Below, in pieces: positions 20,590 to 29,410 of a DNA stretch of 64,000 bases. The notes below the pieces were generated by a model. That model was not told the DNA's origin. It did no database searches and was given only the letters and a program-made list of their open reading frames with translations. The DNA comes from Agarilytica rhodophyticola (GTDB lineage Bacteria; Pseudomonadota; Gammaproteobacteria; Pseudomonadales; Cellvibrionaceae): contig NZ_CP020038.1 of NCBI RefSeq assembly GCF_002157225.2, forward strand, positions 4,060,501 to 4,124,500. Reading direction: 5' to 3'. The number at the start of each line of letters is the position of its first letter. Positions within the stretch are counted from its first letter, which is position 1. A program made the position numbers and the translations under genes.

Positions 20590-23040
20590 TTAATACCAAG
20601 GCTTGGGATGCGTCTCTCGCTCCGACATCAACTGAGCCTCACCCTCGCTGTCGATATGGATCACAATAGCCCCATCATCCGCGGTGTTCCAAATAACGTT
20701 GTCTAATTTTTCGTAACGTTTGAGTACCTTGGTTGCAGGATGACGGTAGCGATTCTTATAGCCACTACTAAAAATCACATGCTGAGGAGATAGGTGAGAA
20801 ATAAATTTTATAGATGAGGAGGTATTGCTACCATGATGGGGCGCAATCAGCACATCTATATTCATAGGTAAGGTACCATTTGCAAGTAAACGACGCTCCA
20901 CAGAACGCTCGATATCGCCAGTGAGCAGCATCGAGAAGTTATCTAAGGTAAGTAGAATAACGCATGAAGTATTATTAGAACTAACCTGCCTGCGATGTTT
21001 ATGAGGTTCGTCGCCAACAGAAGCAAGAGGGACACTAGTATCAGGCCATAAAACCTTCAAGGTCATGCTGCCCATATCCCAGCGTTGTCCAGCCAAGCAC
21101 GTAGATCGCAACACACCAGGTTGTTTAGCCTTAAGTAGATTATCGACCGGCAATACTTCGTTGCTTGCCAGTTGTCGTGTTTTAATATTATTAAGTAAAC
21201 CTACGAGCCCCCCGGCATGATCATTATCACCGTGACTAATTGCAAGAAGATCAATTTCTCTAACCTCTTGATAACGTAGAAAAGGCGCCAGCACGCGGCT
21301 CCCAATATCAAAATTATCAGAGTATTTCGCACCCACATCGTAAACAAAGGTGGTTGCATCAGACTCCACTACGACGGACAAGCCCTGCCCCACATCAAGT
21401 ACGGTAATACGAGTATCTGAGCGCTTATTATCAAGCATTAAACATACTGCTAATAGCGCCACGCCGGGAAGCTGCCCGCCCAAAGCACGCGGAGACAATA
21501 ACAAGACCGTCGCAGATATGGCAAAAAAAGCAGCAAGCGGTATTGATGAGAATAGCCATAGTAGACTATCTCCCTGGCTCAGCCATTGCAAAAACCACCA
21601 AAGCTTTGCCATCACCCACTGGCTGATGGAAAGAAAAAACTGCGCAAGGCCTGGTTCAATAAAAACACCCAGTCCCGCCGCAAATAAAAACGGAATGACA
21701 AAAAAAGAAACAATAGGAACAGCAATGATATTAGCCAGAGGGCTCATGTACGTCAGAGGCAACTGGCGCATATTCAATAGTGCAGCCAACCCTACAAACA
21801 CGGCGAATTGGGCAAGCAATATACTCTTCGCCCCAGAGATTTTGGGCCTGCGATGTGAGAAACAAAATAACAGACAGATGACAGCACCGAAACTCAGCCA
21901 AAATCCGTTTTGTAATGCCGAGAACGGGTTGATCATTAGAATAACAGCAGCAGCCAAAATAAGGCTATAAATAACGCTGAATGTGCGACCAAAGACATGG
22001 GCGAAGTTAAATATGGTGACAAGAAGCCAAGCCCTTTGAGTGGGTATGGCAAAATCTGCGATACCCGCATAAATACCTGAGGCAAGAATACTAAACAAGG
22101 CTGGTACTAGGCGCAGCATTAGTGGGCTTGGCTGGTATATTGGAAGAAGCCAAACAAGCGCCATAATTCTCCTGATACCGAAAAAAGCAAAACCAGCGAC
22201 TAAACCAATATGCAAACCGGAAATAGCCATCAAATGCGCCGTTCCGGTTTTCACCAATAGCTGCCATTGCGCCTGAGAGATAAAAGATTTATCGCCAAGA
22301 ATAAGCGCCCGCAAAATACCGTTGAGATCCTTCTCGCCATCGCTGAACAAACCATGATCGAGATGCTGCCTGAGGCCGTCAAAAAATTTAGGCTGTCCCG
22401 TCACTAGCATAACATTATCAGCCTGAATTTTGACGTAGCCAGTGGCACTGATATGTTGTTGCAGTAGCCATACTTGATAGTCAAAACCACCGGGGTTGGC
22501 AAAGCCTCGCGGACGCTTCAAGCGGACATATAAGCGCCACTTCTGCCCTGCTCTTAACGCTTCCCGCGCGGCATCTTTTCTCCAAGAAAGGCGAACCTTC
22601 TTGCCCGTAAGCACCTGTGTAGGAGAAGGATAGTTTAAACTTACGCCATTTTTATCACTTATTTTTTTGCCTTCATATTTCTGACCAATATACTGTGCCA
22701 TTATTACCCTAGCATCAAAGCGTAACGACTGAGACCGAATCACTGGTAGACCAATAACTTCAACATCGAGCACTAAATCAAGGCCTTCCATAACACTCGG
22801 CATTTGATGATCTATGATGTGGCGTATATGCCAGCTGTTGATACAAAAGCTAATAGCAAAAAGGCACGCTAACGTTATGAAATGGTTCACTACTGGCGAA
22901 ATATACGCTTTTGATAACAAGCAAATGAAGCTTGCTAAAAACCCTAGTAACAACAAGGTATTAAGGTCTGGCAAAAACGGGAAATACACCGGCAGCATAA
23001 GGCCGAAGATGAACGAAGATAGATATACAAAGCTGGGCAT
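20590..23040 (-). CDS. comEC: DNA internalization protein ComEC/Rec2
   Basis: ComEC forms the inner-membrane channel for transforming DNA. From ATG 23040 the product has 816 residues; an in-frame ATG at 23097 gives 835, but GAGG precedes 23040. It has an N-terminal DUF4131/OB region, a Competence domain with many helices (LMAISGLHIGLVAG is the family signature), and a C-terminal metallo-beta-lactamase-like domain. That domain carries SHGDNDHAGG and IAPHHGSNTSSS motifs plus the intermediate Asp in LTGD. All three parts are intact, so the gene appears functional. Confidence 0.95.
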   Translation of the reverse strand: MPSFVYLSSFIFGLMLPVYFPFLPDLNTLLLLGFLASFICLLSKAYISPVVNHFITLACLFAISFCINSWHIRHIIDHQMPSVMEGLDLVLDVEVIGLPVIRSQSLRFDARVIMAQYIGQKYEGKKISDKNGVSLNYPSPTQVLTGKKVRLSWRKDAAREALRAGQKWRLYVRLKRPRGFANPGGFDYQVWLLQQHISATGYVKIQADNVMLVTGQPKFFDGLRQHLDHGLFSDGEKDLNGILRALILGDKSFISQAQWQLLVKTGTAHLMAISGLHIGLVAGFAFFGIRRIMALVWLLPIYQPSPLMLRLVPALFSILASGIYAGIADFAIPTQRAWLLVTIFNFAHVFGRTFSVIYSLILAAAVILMINPFSALQNGFWLSFGAVICLLFCFSHRRPKISGAKSILLAQFAVFVGLAALLNMRQLPLTYMSPLANIIAVPIVSFFVIPFLFAAGLGVFIEPGLAQFFLSISQWVMAKLWWFLQWLSQGDSLLWLFSSIPLAAFFAISATVLLLSPRALGGQLPGVALLAVCLMLDNKRSDTRITVLDVGQGLSVVVESDATTFVYDVGAKYSDNFDIGSRVLAPFLRYQEVREIDLLAISHGDNDHAGGLVGLLNNIKTRQLASNEVLPVDNLLKAKQPGVLRSTCLAGQRWDMGSMTLKVLWPDTSVPLASVGDEPHKHRRQVSSNNTSCVILLTLDNFSMLLTGDIERSVERRLLANGTLPMNIDVLIAPHHGSNTSSSIKFISHLSPQHVIFSSGYKNRYRHPATKVLKRYEKLDNVIWNTADDGAIVIHIDSEGEAQLMSERETHPKPWY

Positions 23041-23272
23041 TCCTTGCCTCTTGGTAAACGTTAAACAGTCCATATATATAGAGCTAATTAAATACAAATT
23101 GGCTCTGGATACCAGTCTACCTTGCCACGACTTTTAAGAACAGCATTTGAGGAAAGTTTAATCAACTTTAGGAGCAAAAATCTTGTACAAGTTTGTCTGG
23201 AAAATCCAAGTATTCATCGGCATAATACCGGCCCTTTAAAGTTGGCAGAGCACTCTTAGATACGTATTTAAC

Positions 23273-23794
23273 ATGCCGCGAAATATTCTCAAGCGATGGA
23301 TGCCCTCGCCCCATACAATTCGTGAGAAACCTGCTCTCAAGTTTTTAGGCGTTTTGCTGCACGACCCCAACCTTTTTCATTTGAATCGGCACTCGGTCTC
23401 GGTGGCATTTTTTATCGGCTTATTTCTCGCTTTCCAGCCGATTCCTTTTCAAATCCCTCTGGCTGCAGCTGGAGCGCTGCTAGTACGCTGCAATCTGCCT
23501 ATTGCCATGACCTTAGTGTGGATTAGTAATCCTCTTACCTTCCCTATTATTTTCTATGGCTGCTACATTTTTGGTGCACGTATTCTGCAAATGCCCGAAC
23601 GCAGTTTTAGCTTTGAGTTGAGCTTCGAGTGGTTTCACTCAGAGTTTTTAATGCTCTGGCAACCACTACTCACCGGCTGCTTCCTTGCTGGTCTGTTCTT
23701 TGGCTGTGCAGGCTATATAGCCATCCAGTGGACATGGCGCTGGCACGTGGTTAAAAAATGGGAAAGCCGCAAGCTAAGACGCAGCCCAAAATAG
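23273..23794 (+). CDS. DUF2062 membrane protein
   Basis: The 173-residue protein resembles the small DUF2062 family found beside comEC or lolCDE in Pseudomonas. It has three or four hydrophobic segments. VSVAFFIGLFLAFQPIPFQI and ISNPLTFPIIFYGCYIFG are typical of this family. The function is not known. It is on the plus strand, alone between two minus-strand envelope operons, divergent from comEC and convergent with lolE. Confidence 0.8.
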   Translation: MPRNILKRWMPSPHTIREKPALKFLGVLLHDPNLFHLNRHSVSVAFFIGLFLAFQPIPFQIPLAAAGALLVRCNLPIAMTLVWISNPLTFPIIFYGCYIFGARILQMPERSFSFELSFEWFHSEFLMLWQPLLTGCFLAGLFFGCAGYIAIQWTWRWHVVKKWESRKLRRSPK

Positions 23795-23816
23795 CATTAG
23801 CTAAGAGCAGTTGTTG

Positions 23817-25052
23817 TTATTCGTAACGCAAGGCATCAGCCGGCTGCACGCGAGAGGCCTTCCAAGCCGGATAAATCGTGGCAATTAAGCTCATGCCCAG
23901 TGCGGTGAATGTAACCGATGCGATATCACTTAAACGTATTTCTGTCGGTAAATAGGTTAACGGATAGACATCTGATTTAAGAAACTGAATATTAAAGACA
24001 CTTTCCACTAGCGCCACAAAATCTTGAATACCGAGGGATAACAAACACCCGATAGCAATCCCCAACAATACCCCCCAAAAGCCAATCACAATGCCCTGCA
24101 CCATAAATATGGCCATAATTTGTCGAGTATTGAGTCCCAAAGTCCGTAAAATCGCGATATCTCCTTGCTTATCCACCACAACCAACACCAAGGTGGAAAC
24201 CACATTGAATGCCGCAATCGCGACGATCAACAGCATCAACAGGCCAACCAGATTCTTTGACATTTGAATGGCCTGATATAAATTCCAATGGGTGCGCGTC
24301 CAGTTACTGGTGTAGTAATTGGAACCCAACGTCACGCCAATCCGGTACATCACACTGGGGGCTTCAAATAGATTAGTGATTTTTAAGCGTAAACCGCTAA
24401 CACGCTCTGGCGTCCCGGTTAAATTTGCCGCCTGTTGCAAAGATGTAAGCGCGAGTGTTGCATCCAACTCCGTTTTCGACTCGATGACTTGTGCCACTTC
24501 AAAGTAGGCTAAGCGAGGTGAGCGAGAAGTGGTTCGACTGCTGGGAACAACCAGCATAATTTTTTCTCCCTCTTCAACCCCCAGACTTTGAGCCACATTT
24601 TTACCCAGCAAAATAACCGGCTCATCTTCTAAAATTCTTCTCTGTACCTCTTCACTGACATAATCATTAATAAGGGATACATCTTTTTCTGCGTGAGGAT
24701 CAAAGCCATAGAGCAAAACCGCTGCAGTAGCCTTACCATGGTTGATTAATGCATTGAGACGGATAAACGGAGAAGCCGCTTCCACCCCAGGCATTTGCCG
24801 GACATCTTTTTGCAGGCTTTGCCAGTCTTCAATTTTACTACGATGATAAATCGCTGCTTGCGGCACTAGGCCCAGTATCCGCTCCTTAAGGTCCCGGTCA
24901 AAGCCATTCATCACCGACAACACTAATAAAAGCAGGGAGATCCCAACGGCCAAACCCGTGATAGATACACCAGCAAGAAAGGAAACAGAACGAGAGGAGC
25001 GTTTAACTCCGGTGTAACGCAGGCCGATGAAAAATGCTAGTGAGCTTTTCAT
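23817..25052 (-). CDS. lolE: LolE-type lipoprotein-releasing permease subunit
   Basis: This has 411 residues with the FtsX/MacB topology: one N-terminal helix (VSFLAGVSITGLAVGISLLL), a large periplasmic domain (about 45-270) and three C-terminal helices. VLSVMNGFDRDLKERILG is a LolC/E hallmark. It pairs with the lolC-like gene two genes upstream; assignment as LolE rather than LolC rests on gene order C-D-E. Its ATG overlaps the lolD stop by one base. The complex extracts outer-membrane lipoproteins and hands them to LolA. Confidence 0.9.
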   Translation of the reverse strand: MKSSLAFFIGLRYTGVKRSSRSVSFLAGVSITGLAVGISLLLLVLSVMNGFDRDLKERILGLVPQAAIYHRSKIEDWQSLQKDVRQMPGVEAASPFIRLNALINHGKATAAVLLYGFDPHAEKDVSLINDYVSEEVQRRILEDEPVILLGKNVAQSLGVEEGEKIMLVVPSSRTTSRSPRLAYFEVAQVIESKTELDATLALTSLQQAANLTGTPERVSGLRLKITNLFEAPSVMYRIGVTLGSNYYTSNWTRTHWNLYQAIQMSKNLVGLLMLLIVAIAAFNVVSTLVLVVVDKQGDIAILRTLGLNTRQIMAIFMVQGIVIGFWGVLLGIAIGCLLSLGIQDFVALVESVFNIQFLKSDVYPLTYLPTEIRLSDIASVTFTALGMSLIATIYPAWKASRVQPADALRYE

Positions 25053-25738
25053 TAAGAAGCACGCTCAATCAATACGCCGTCTGCTAGCTCGTATACCAAA
25101 TCAAGCGTATGGGCCAGCTGTTCATCATGTGTTACCACCACAAAACTGATGGCTAAAGACTTACTTAAGCTCATCATAAGTTGCTGAATTGCCATAGCAT
25201 TATCTTTATCTAAATTACCGGTAGGTTCATCCATCAAGACACAAGCAGGATCATTAGCTAAAGCCCTTGCAATCGCAACCCGCTGACGTTCACCGCCAGA
25301 GAGCTCTGCCGGTTTATGATGAATGCGCTCGATTAAACCGACCTCAGATAGTAGCTCCTGTGCTTTGTCTTGCGCTGCTTTTTTATCCTGACCAGCAATC
25401 AACAACGGCATCGCCACATTTTCCAAAGCACTGAACTCAGGCAGAAGGTGGTGGAACTGGTAGACAAACCCCATACTTTGATTACGCACCTTACCACGCT
25501 TATTTTCGCTGAGCTTGGAAAAGGCCTGGCCAAGCACAGTGACCTCACCACCACTAGGCTTATCGAGACCACCGAGTACATTGAGTAAAGTACTTTTGCC
25601 ACTGCCTGAGGCCCCCACTATGGCGACTCGCTGAGCGCGCTGCAATTGAAAATCCACCCCTTTAAGTACGCTGACACGCTGTGGGCCTTCATCATAGTCT
25701 TTGGTTACGTTAGCGCAACTTAATACAATATTGTCCAT
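25052..25738 (-). CDS. lolD: Lipoprotein-releasing ATPase LolD
   Basis: This is an ABC ATPase of 228 residues with Walker A GASGSGKST, the LolD-type VYQFHHLLPEFSALENVAMP segment, signature LSGGERQRVAIARAL and Walker B CVLMDEPTGNLD. It powers the LolCDE complex. It lies 12 nt after lolC and overlaps lolE. All catalytic motifs are present. Confidence 0.96.
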   Translation of the reverse strand: MDNIVLSCANVTKDYDEGPQRVSVLKGVDFQLQRAQRVAIVGASGSGKSTLLNVLGGLDKPSGGEVTVLGQAFSKLSENKRGKVRNQSMGFVYQFHHLLPEFSALENVAMPLLIAGQDKKAAQDKAQELLSEVGLIERIHHKPAELSGGERQRVAIARALANDPACVLMDEPTGNLDKDNAMAIQQLMMSLSKSLAISFVVVTHDEQLAHTLDLVYELADGVLIERAS

Positions 25739-25749
25739 ACTTGATTCAT

Positions 25750-27009
25750 CTATATGTCATAACGCAGCGCTTCGGCAGGTTCAATTTGAGCTGCGCGAAA
25801 GGAAGGATAAATGGTCGCCAGGAATGAGACCACAAGGGCAAACGAGCACGTGAGTATGGTGTCTTCAGGTTTCCACAAAGAAGGTAGGTAAGAGACAAAA
25901 TATACGTTTTTATCAAACACTTGAAAACCGAGTACACCTTCAAAAAAACTTATCATAGCAGACAGATAATGAGCCGCGAGGATACCGCTGAAACTACCGA
26001 TAACAATACCTGCAATCCCCATCACAGTTCCCTGTACCATAAAAATCTTAATCACATCTTGCTTAGCCAAGCCTAAGGTACGCAATACGGCAATATCACT
26101 GCGCTTTTCAGTCACCATCATTATTAAACTGGTGATAATATTGAATGCCGCCACGGCAATGATGACACTTAGCATCACGCCAACCACAGTCTTTTCCATC
26201 TTAACCGCAGAAAATAGACTCCCTTGAGTATGGCTCCAGTCTGTTCCGCGATAGTCATCGCCAAGCTTTTGACTGAGCCGCTTCACCCCTTCAGGCGCCG
26301 CATAGATATCATCAAAGCGTAAGCGCAGACCATGCACTTGATTGGGCAGGCGAAATAACTTTTGCGCATCTTGAATATGGATAAGCGCTAGACTCTGATC
26401 TACCTGAGCCCCCACTTCAAATATACCAGTGACAGTAAAACGTTTACTGCGAGGGAAAATACCCGCTGGAGTAACGGATACCACCGGTAGGGTCACCGAT
26501 ACCTTATCTCCTGTAGTGACACCAAGATGACGAGCAATTAAGCTCCCCATGACAATACCGTATTGCCTTGGCACAAGATCGTCAATTTGGCCAATCAACA
26601 TACTGTCTGCAATTTCAGACACTTGCTTCTCAGACTCTGGCAAAATACCCTCAAGAGCAATGGCGCGAATTGCTCCCTGAAAATTAATCAGTCCTTTGCC
26701 CTCAATTACCGGAGCCCGCCCCAACAGGTGAATCCTCTCTTGCTGAGCAATATCATCTACTTGAGAAGCAACAGTCTGCCACTGGCCCATAGGATCAGTG
26801 CTTTCAATCATACCGTGAGGCACAACCTTTAAAATGCGATTTTTCAGCTCTTGATCAAAACCATTCATCACTGAAAGTACGACAATAAGAGCAAACACGC
26901 CCAACATCATACCCAACAAAGCAAACAGGCTGACAAAGGCTATAAAGCCGTTGCGCCTTTTAGCCCGGATATAACGGAGACCTATGTACCAAGAAACAGA
27001 TTGCGACAT
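25750..27009 (-). CDS. lolC: LolC-type lipoprotein-releasing permease subunit
   Basis: From ATG 27009 the product has 419 residues. It starts MSQSVSWYIGLRYIRAKRRN, which matches the LolC/E start. The upstream 37 codons of the open frame are not supported. N-terminal helix, periplasmic domain and three C-terminal helices are as in LolE. VLSVMNGFDQELKNRILKVV and the ending EPAEALRYDI are family features. It is the first gene of the lolCDE operon and divergent from the PilZ gene (94-nt spacer). Confidence 0.92.
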   Translation of the reverse strand: MSQSVSWYIGLRYIRAKRRNGFIAFVSLFALLGMMLGVFALIVVLSVMNGFDQELKNRILKVVPHGMIESTDPMGQWQTVASQVDDIAQQERIHLLGRAPVIEGKGLINFQGAIRAIALEGILPESEKQVSEIADSMLIGQIDDLVPRQYGIVMGSLIARHLGVTTGDKVSVTLPVVSVTPAGIFPRSKRFTVTGIFEVGAQVDQSLALIHIQDAQKLFRLPNQVHGLRLRFDDIYAAPEGVKRLSQKLGDDYRGTDWSHTQGSLFSAVKMEKTVVGVMLSVIIAVAAFNIITSLIMMVTEKRSDIAVLRTLGLAKQDVIKIFMVQGTVMGIAGIVIGSFSGILAAHYLSAMISFFEGVLGFQVFDKNVYFVSYLPSLWKPEDTILTCSFALVVSFLATIYPSFRAAQIEPAEALRYDI

Positions 27010-27103
27010 GGCGCAGATTAAACAGCAGAAATACAAACGGGACAAGATATATCGTGGTGATCTATGATTTAAGTACGACAAAAGCACAAAAACGCGACAT
27101 GTT

Positions 27104-27712
27104 ATGAGCAAAACAACCAATAAATCATCTACTTCTGCTGATAAACGGGACTTCTTTCGTATCAGCCACGATGTGTTATTCGACTATAAAGTGACAGACA
27201 CATTCTGTGCCGAAAATGACCAACCCGAAGATGTCTTTGATGATAGTGCCTCGTTAGGCCTTATCAATGAACTGCGTCGACTCGATCGAGACAATGTACA
27301 AACTTTGCGTTTACTCACAGAGAAAAACCGGCTTTTAGGTGACTATCTACAGATGCTAAGCAACAAAATTGATCTTATTGGACGTCATACATTATTTGCT
27401 CACGATGCAGAATCTAACAGTAAACCAACAACACGCATTAACTTGAGCGAAGATGGTCTCGCCTTTCATTGTGACCGTATGTTGTACAAAGACAGCTATA
27501 TTGCAGTGAGGTTGGTATTCTTGCCAAGCTACTCACCGGTGATCACTTTTGCTAAAGTATTACGCTGTAACCAGAAAGAGGATAAGTATCAAGTCGCGGT
27601 TAAGTTTTTTCGACTAAATGATGCTCAACGGCAGGAATTATCCCGCCAAATAATGAAAGCCCAAATCCATAATAGAAAAAAGGCACGGCCAAAAACCCAA
27701 GGGGAAACATAA
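27104..27712 (+). CDS. PilZ-domain protein, putative c-di-GMP effector
   Basis: The 202-residue cytoplasmic protein has KRDFFRIS near residue 14 (an RxxxR-type motif) and RINLSEDGLAFHCD near residue 105. The latter matches the second PilZ signature (D/N-x-S-x-x-G). The two motifs are separated by about 90 residues that look helical (LRRLDRDNVQTLRLLTEKNR), so this is a PilZ variant with an inserted helical region. It is followed without a gap by a small periplasmic protein gene. c-di-GMP binding is plausible but unproven. A candidate source of signal is the GGDEF-EAL protein at 38.8 kb. Confidence 0.7.
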   Translation: MSKTTNKSSTSADKRDFFRISHDVLFDYKVTDTFCAENDQPEDVFDDSASLGLINELRRLDRDNVQTLRLLTEKNRLLGDYLQMLSNKIDLIGRHTLFAHDAESNSKPTTRINLSEDGLAFHCDRMLYKDSYIAVRLVFLPSYSPVITFAKVLRCNQKEDKYQVAVKFFRLNDAQRQELSRQIMKAQIHNRKKARPKTQGET

Positions 27713-28018
27713 ATGAAGACATCTCGCCTTATTACATTAGTCATGGCGAATTTGCTAACAGGCACAAGTCTCCTATTGCCAACACTGGCAAACAGCGAAA
27801 CAGTGCGTGTACCTATTGGCCAAGACACTCAAGCCTGGACCGGTAAAGCGCCTAACCGAGGGCAAACAAAAGCCCAGGTAAAAGCTGAGTTCGGTGACCC
27901 TCAAAGTGAGCAAGGGCCCAGTGGCCAACCCCCTATTTATTTTTGGGAGTATGCGGACTTCACCGTGTATTTTGAAGCAGAACATGTTATCCATACGGTG
28001 ATCAAACACCGCAAATAA
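27713..28018 (+). CDS. Small exported protein, SmpA/OmlA-like fold suspected
   Basis: This has 101 residues with a signal peptide (residues 1-28, ending TLANS). The mature part RGQTKAQVKAEFGDPQSEQG ... PPIYFWEYADFTVYFEAEHV resembles the conserved gammaproteobacterial periplasmic proteins whose G-x-T-x-x-Q-V-x-x-x-F-G-x-P segment recalls BamE/OmlA. The ATG directly follows the PilZ stop, so the two are probably co-translated. The function is unknown. Confidence 0.65.
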   Translation: MKTSRLITLVMANLLTGTSLLLPTLANSETVRVPIGQDTQAWTGKAPNRGQTKAQVKAEFGDPQSEQGPSGQPPIYFWEYADFTVYFEAEHVIHTVIKHRK

Positions 28019-28060
28019 TAAACACCTTTCTTAGTAGTAGGCCATTGCTACAGTGTCGTT

Positions 28061-28103
28061 ATACTTCATATGCCATCGCAATAGCCCTTGGCGTATGAAG
28101 TAT
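28061..28103. terminator. Hairpin between convergent genes
   Basis: A 14-bp stem (ATACTTCATATGCC with GGCGTATGAAGTAT, one T-G wobble) and a 15-nt loop lie between the plus-strand gene ending at 28018 and the minus-strand gene ending at 28137. Placement suggests a bidirectional terminator. No strong U-tract is seen. Confidence 0.55.
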
Positions 28104-28136
28104 TGATCATACTTTCATGACTTTGTGTAAAAATTG

Positions 28137-28568
28137 CTAGATAATATCTTCACTGCTTTTACGGGATGAATCCCTTAACGATCGCAAAAACAAACCCAGC
28201 CCGCCAAAACTTAATATTAATATGGTAATAAGCTCAAAAGCAGACATGCTGCGCATATGAAAATGAATTGAGGAAATAACACCAAAAAGAAGCCCCGATA
28301 ATGCGCCTATCGTTAAAAGCCAGCCGAGAAAATTGCGGGAATTATAAAAGATCATGCCCACACCAAAGATAAATGGCACCATCACCATTCCTGTGGTTAA
28401 GCCCATTGAGGTATTAAATGCAGTGAAACTATAAATCCTCGCGCCCATACCAAAGGACGATGTTACTGTAATGGCTTGTAGTAGCATATATACACCGCCG
28501 CATAACATCACCAGTCCAATAAAAAACTGCCCTATTCCACCGTCTGTACCACCTGCACCACGAGACAT
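28137..28568 (-). CDS. Small four-helix membrane protein, unknown function
   Basis: The 143-residue protein has a Gly-rich start (MSRGAGGTDGGIGQFFIG) and four hydrophobic segments, ending in a charged tail, RSLRDSSRKSSEDII. I do not recognise a named family. It starts 8 nt after the rhomboid gene and is likely co-transcribed with it. Confidence 0.6.
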   Translation of the reverse strand: MSRGAGGTDGGIGQFFIGLVMLCGGVYMLLQAITVTSSFGMGARIYSFTAFNTSMGLTTGMVMVPFIFGVGMIFYNSRNFLGWLLTIGALSGLLFGVISSIHFHMRSMSAFELITILILSFGGLGLFLRSLRDSSRKSSEDII

Positions 28569-28576
28569 AACAACTC

Positions 28577-29146
28577 CTAAATTTCAGAATCCGCAGCATT
28601 GCGAATATTTTTAACACTCCAATAAGCAGCCACTACGCCGCCAATCAGTCCCCAAAAATGACCGGCCCATGAAATATGGGATCTTAAGTCAAATAAACCA
28701 AACAGTAGTGATCCGTAAAAAATAAAGACCACGAAGGCGATCGCAAAAGTTTTTAATGATTTACGAAAATACGCGGATGACAATAGGAAAGACCAATAGC
28801 CAAAGATAAGACCGGAAGCGCCGACCACTATTCCGGCAGATGAAAATAACCAGGTTCCAATCCCGCCAACAAGTAAAATAATAAAGGTAGTAAGCCAATA
28901 TGTTGTACGTCCATAAAGTTGAATAATAGAACCGAGAATAACAAAGGGTAAGCTATTGGATACAATATGCCATAGGCCGCTGTGAACAAGAGGAAAGGTA
29001 AAAATATTAGGCAAACTTAACAATCGCCTTGGAGATAAACCCAGAAAGTTAAGGCTAATTGGCAACAAAAAGTCAACAATAAATAGCGACCACATAATAG
29101 CCAACAGCCATATCGCATCAAAGGGTATTTTATATCTACGCAACAT
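28577..29146 (-). CDS. Rhomboid-family intramembrane protease
   Basis: This has 189 residues and about six membrane helices. The catalytic set is visible: H-x-x-x-N in HIVSNSLPF (helix 2), the nucleophile serine in GASGLIFG (GxSG, helix 4) and the active His in SWAGHFWGLIGG (helix 6). It is a compact bacterial-type rhomboid without extra domains. The substrate is unknown; the small membrane protein encoded next could be a partner. It starts after GGAAGA and is preceded by the 85-bp repeat region. Confidence 0.85.
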   Translation of the reverse strand: MLRRYKIPFDAIWLLAIMWSLFIVDFLLPISLNFLGLSPRRLLSLPNIFTFPLVHSGLWHIVSNSLPFVILGSIIQLYGRTTYWLTTFIILLVGGIGTWLFSSAGIVVGASGLIFGYWSFLLSSAYFRKSLKTFAIAFVVFIFYGSLLFGLFDLRSHISWAGHFWGLIGGVVAAYWSVKNIRNAADSEI

Positions 29147-29163
29147 AGTGATTATCTTCCTTT

Positions 29164-29248
29164 TTTATTCTTTTAAAAAGGTGTCCTACCTTTTTAAAAG
29201 TGTCGCCGCTAAAGTGCTTAACACAAAAGTGCGATTTTGTTAGCACTT
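29164..29248. repeat. 85-bp direct repeat, copy 1
   Basis: This repeat differs from copy 2 at about two positions near its left end. It contains two hairpins: TTTTAAAAAGG / CCTTTTTAAAA, and a longer imperfect one with AAGTGCT ... AGCACTT arms. It lies between the rhomboid gene start and the end of the potassium-channel gene. Confidence 0.9.
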
Positions 29249-29316
29249 AAGCTACTCGCAGTGGGCTTGCGCCCATGACTGCGCTTCCATGCGCAGCGCG
29301 TAATCTAAGAGATTAC
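29249..29316. repeat. Structured spacer between the two 85-bp repeats
   Basis: The 68-nt spacer has its own hairpins: CGCAGTGGGC-TTGC-GCCCATGACTGCG style pairing (29258-29284), then TGCGC/GCGCA around 29280-29295, then TAATCT-AAG-AGATTA at 29301-29315. The whole 238-nt interval is palindrome-rich, like REP or BIME-type intergenic elements. Confidence 0.6.
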
Positions 29317-29401
29317 TTTATTCTTTTAAAAAAGCGTCCTACCTTTTTAAAAGTGTCGCCGCTAAAGTGCTTAACACAAAAGTGCGATTTTGTTAGCACT
29401 T
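29317..29401. repeat. 85-bp direct repeat, copy 2
   Basis: This copy starts 153 nt after copy 1. It ends 10 nt before the stop of the minus-strand potassium-channel gene, so it is in that gene's 3' untranslated region and may act as its terminator. Confidence 0.9.
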
Positions 29402-29410
29402 TAGAGCGCA

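Noticed and set aside
21350..21970. 206-codon plus-strand open frame
   Set aside because: Antisense to comEC, which has intact domains; shadow of the coding frame.
29164..29401. Direct repeats considered as ends of an insertion sequence or integrated element
   Set aside because: Only 68 nt lie between the copies, with no transposase; the repeats are direct, not terminal inverted.
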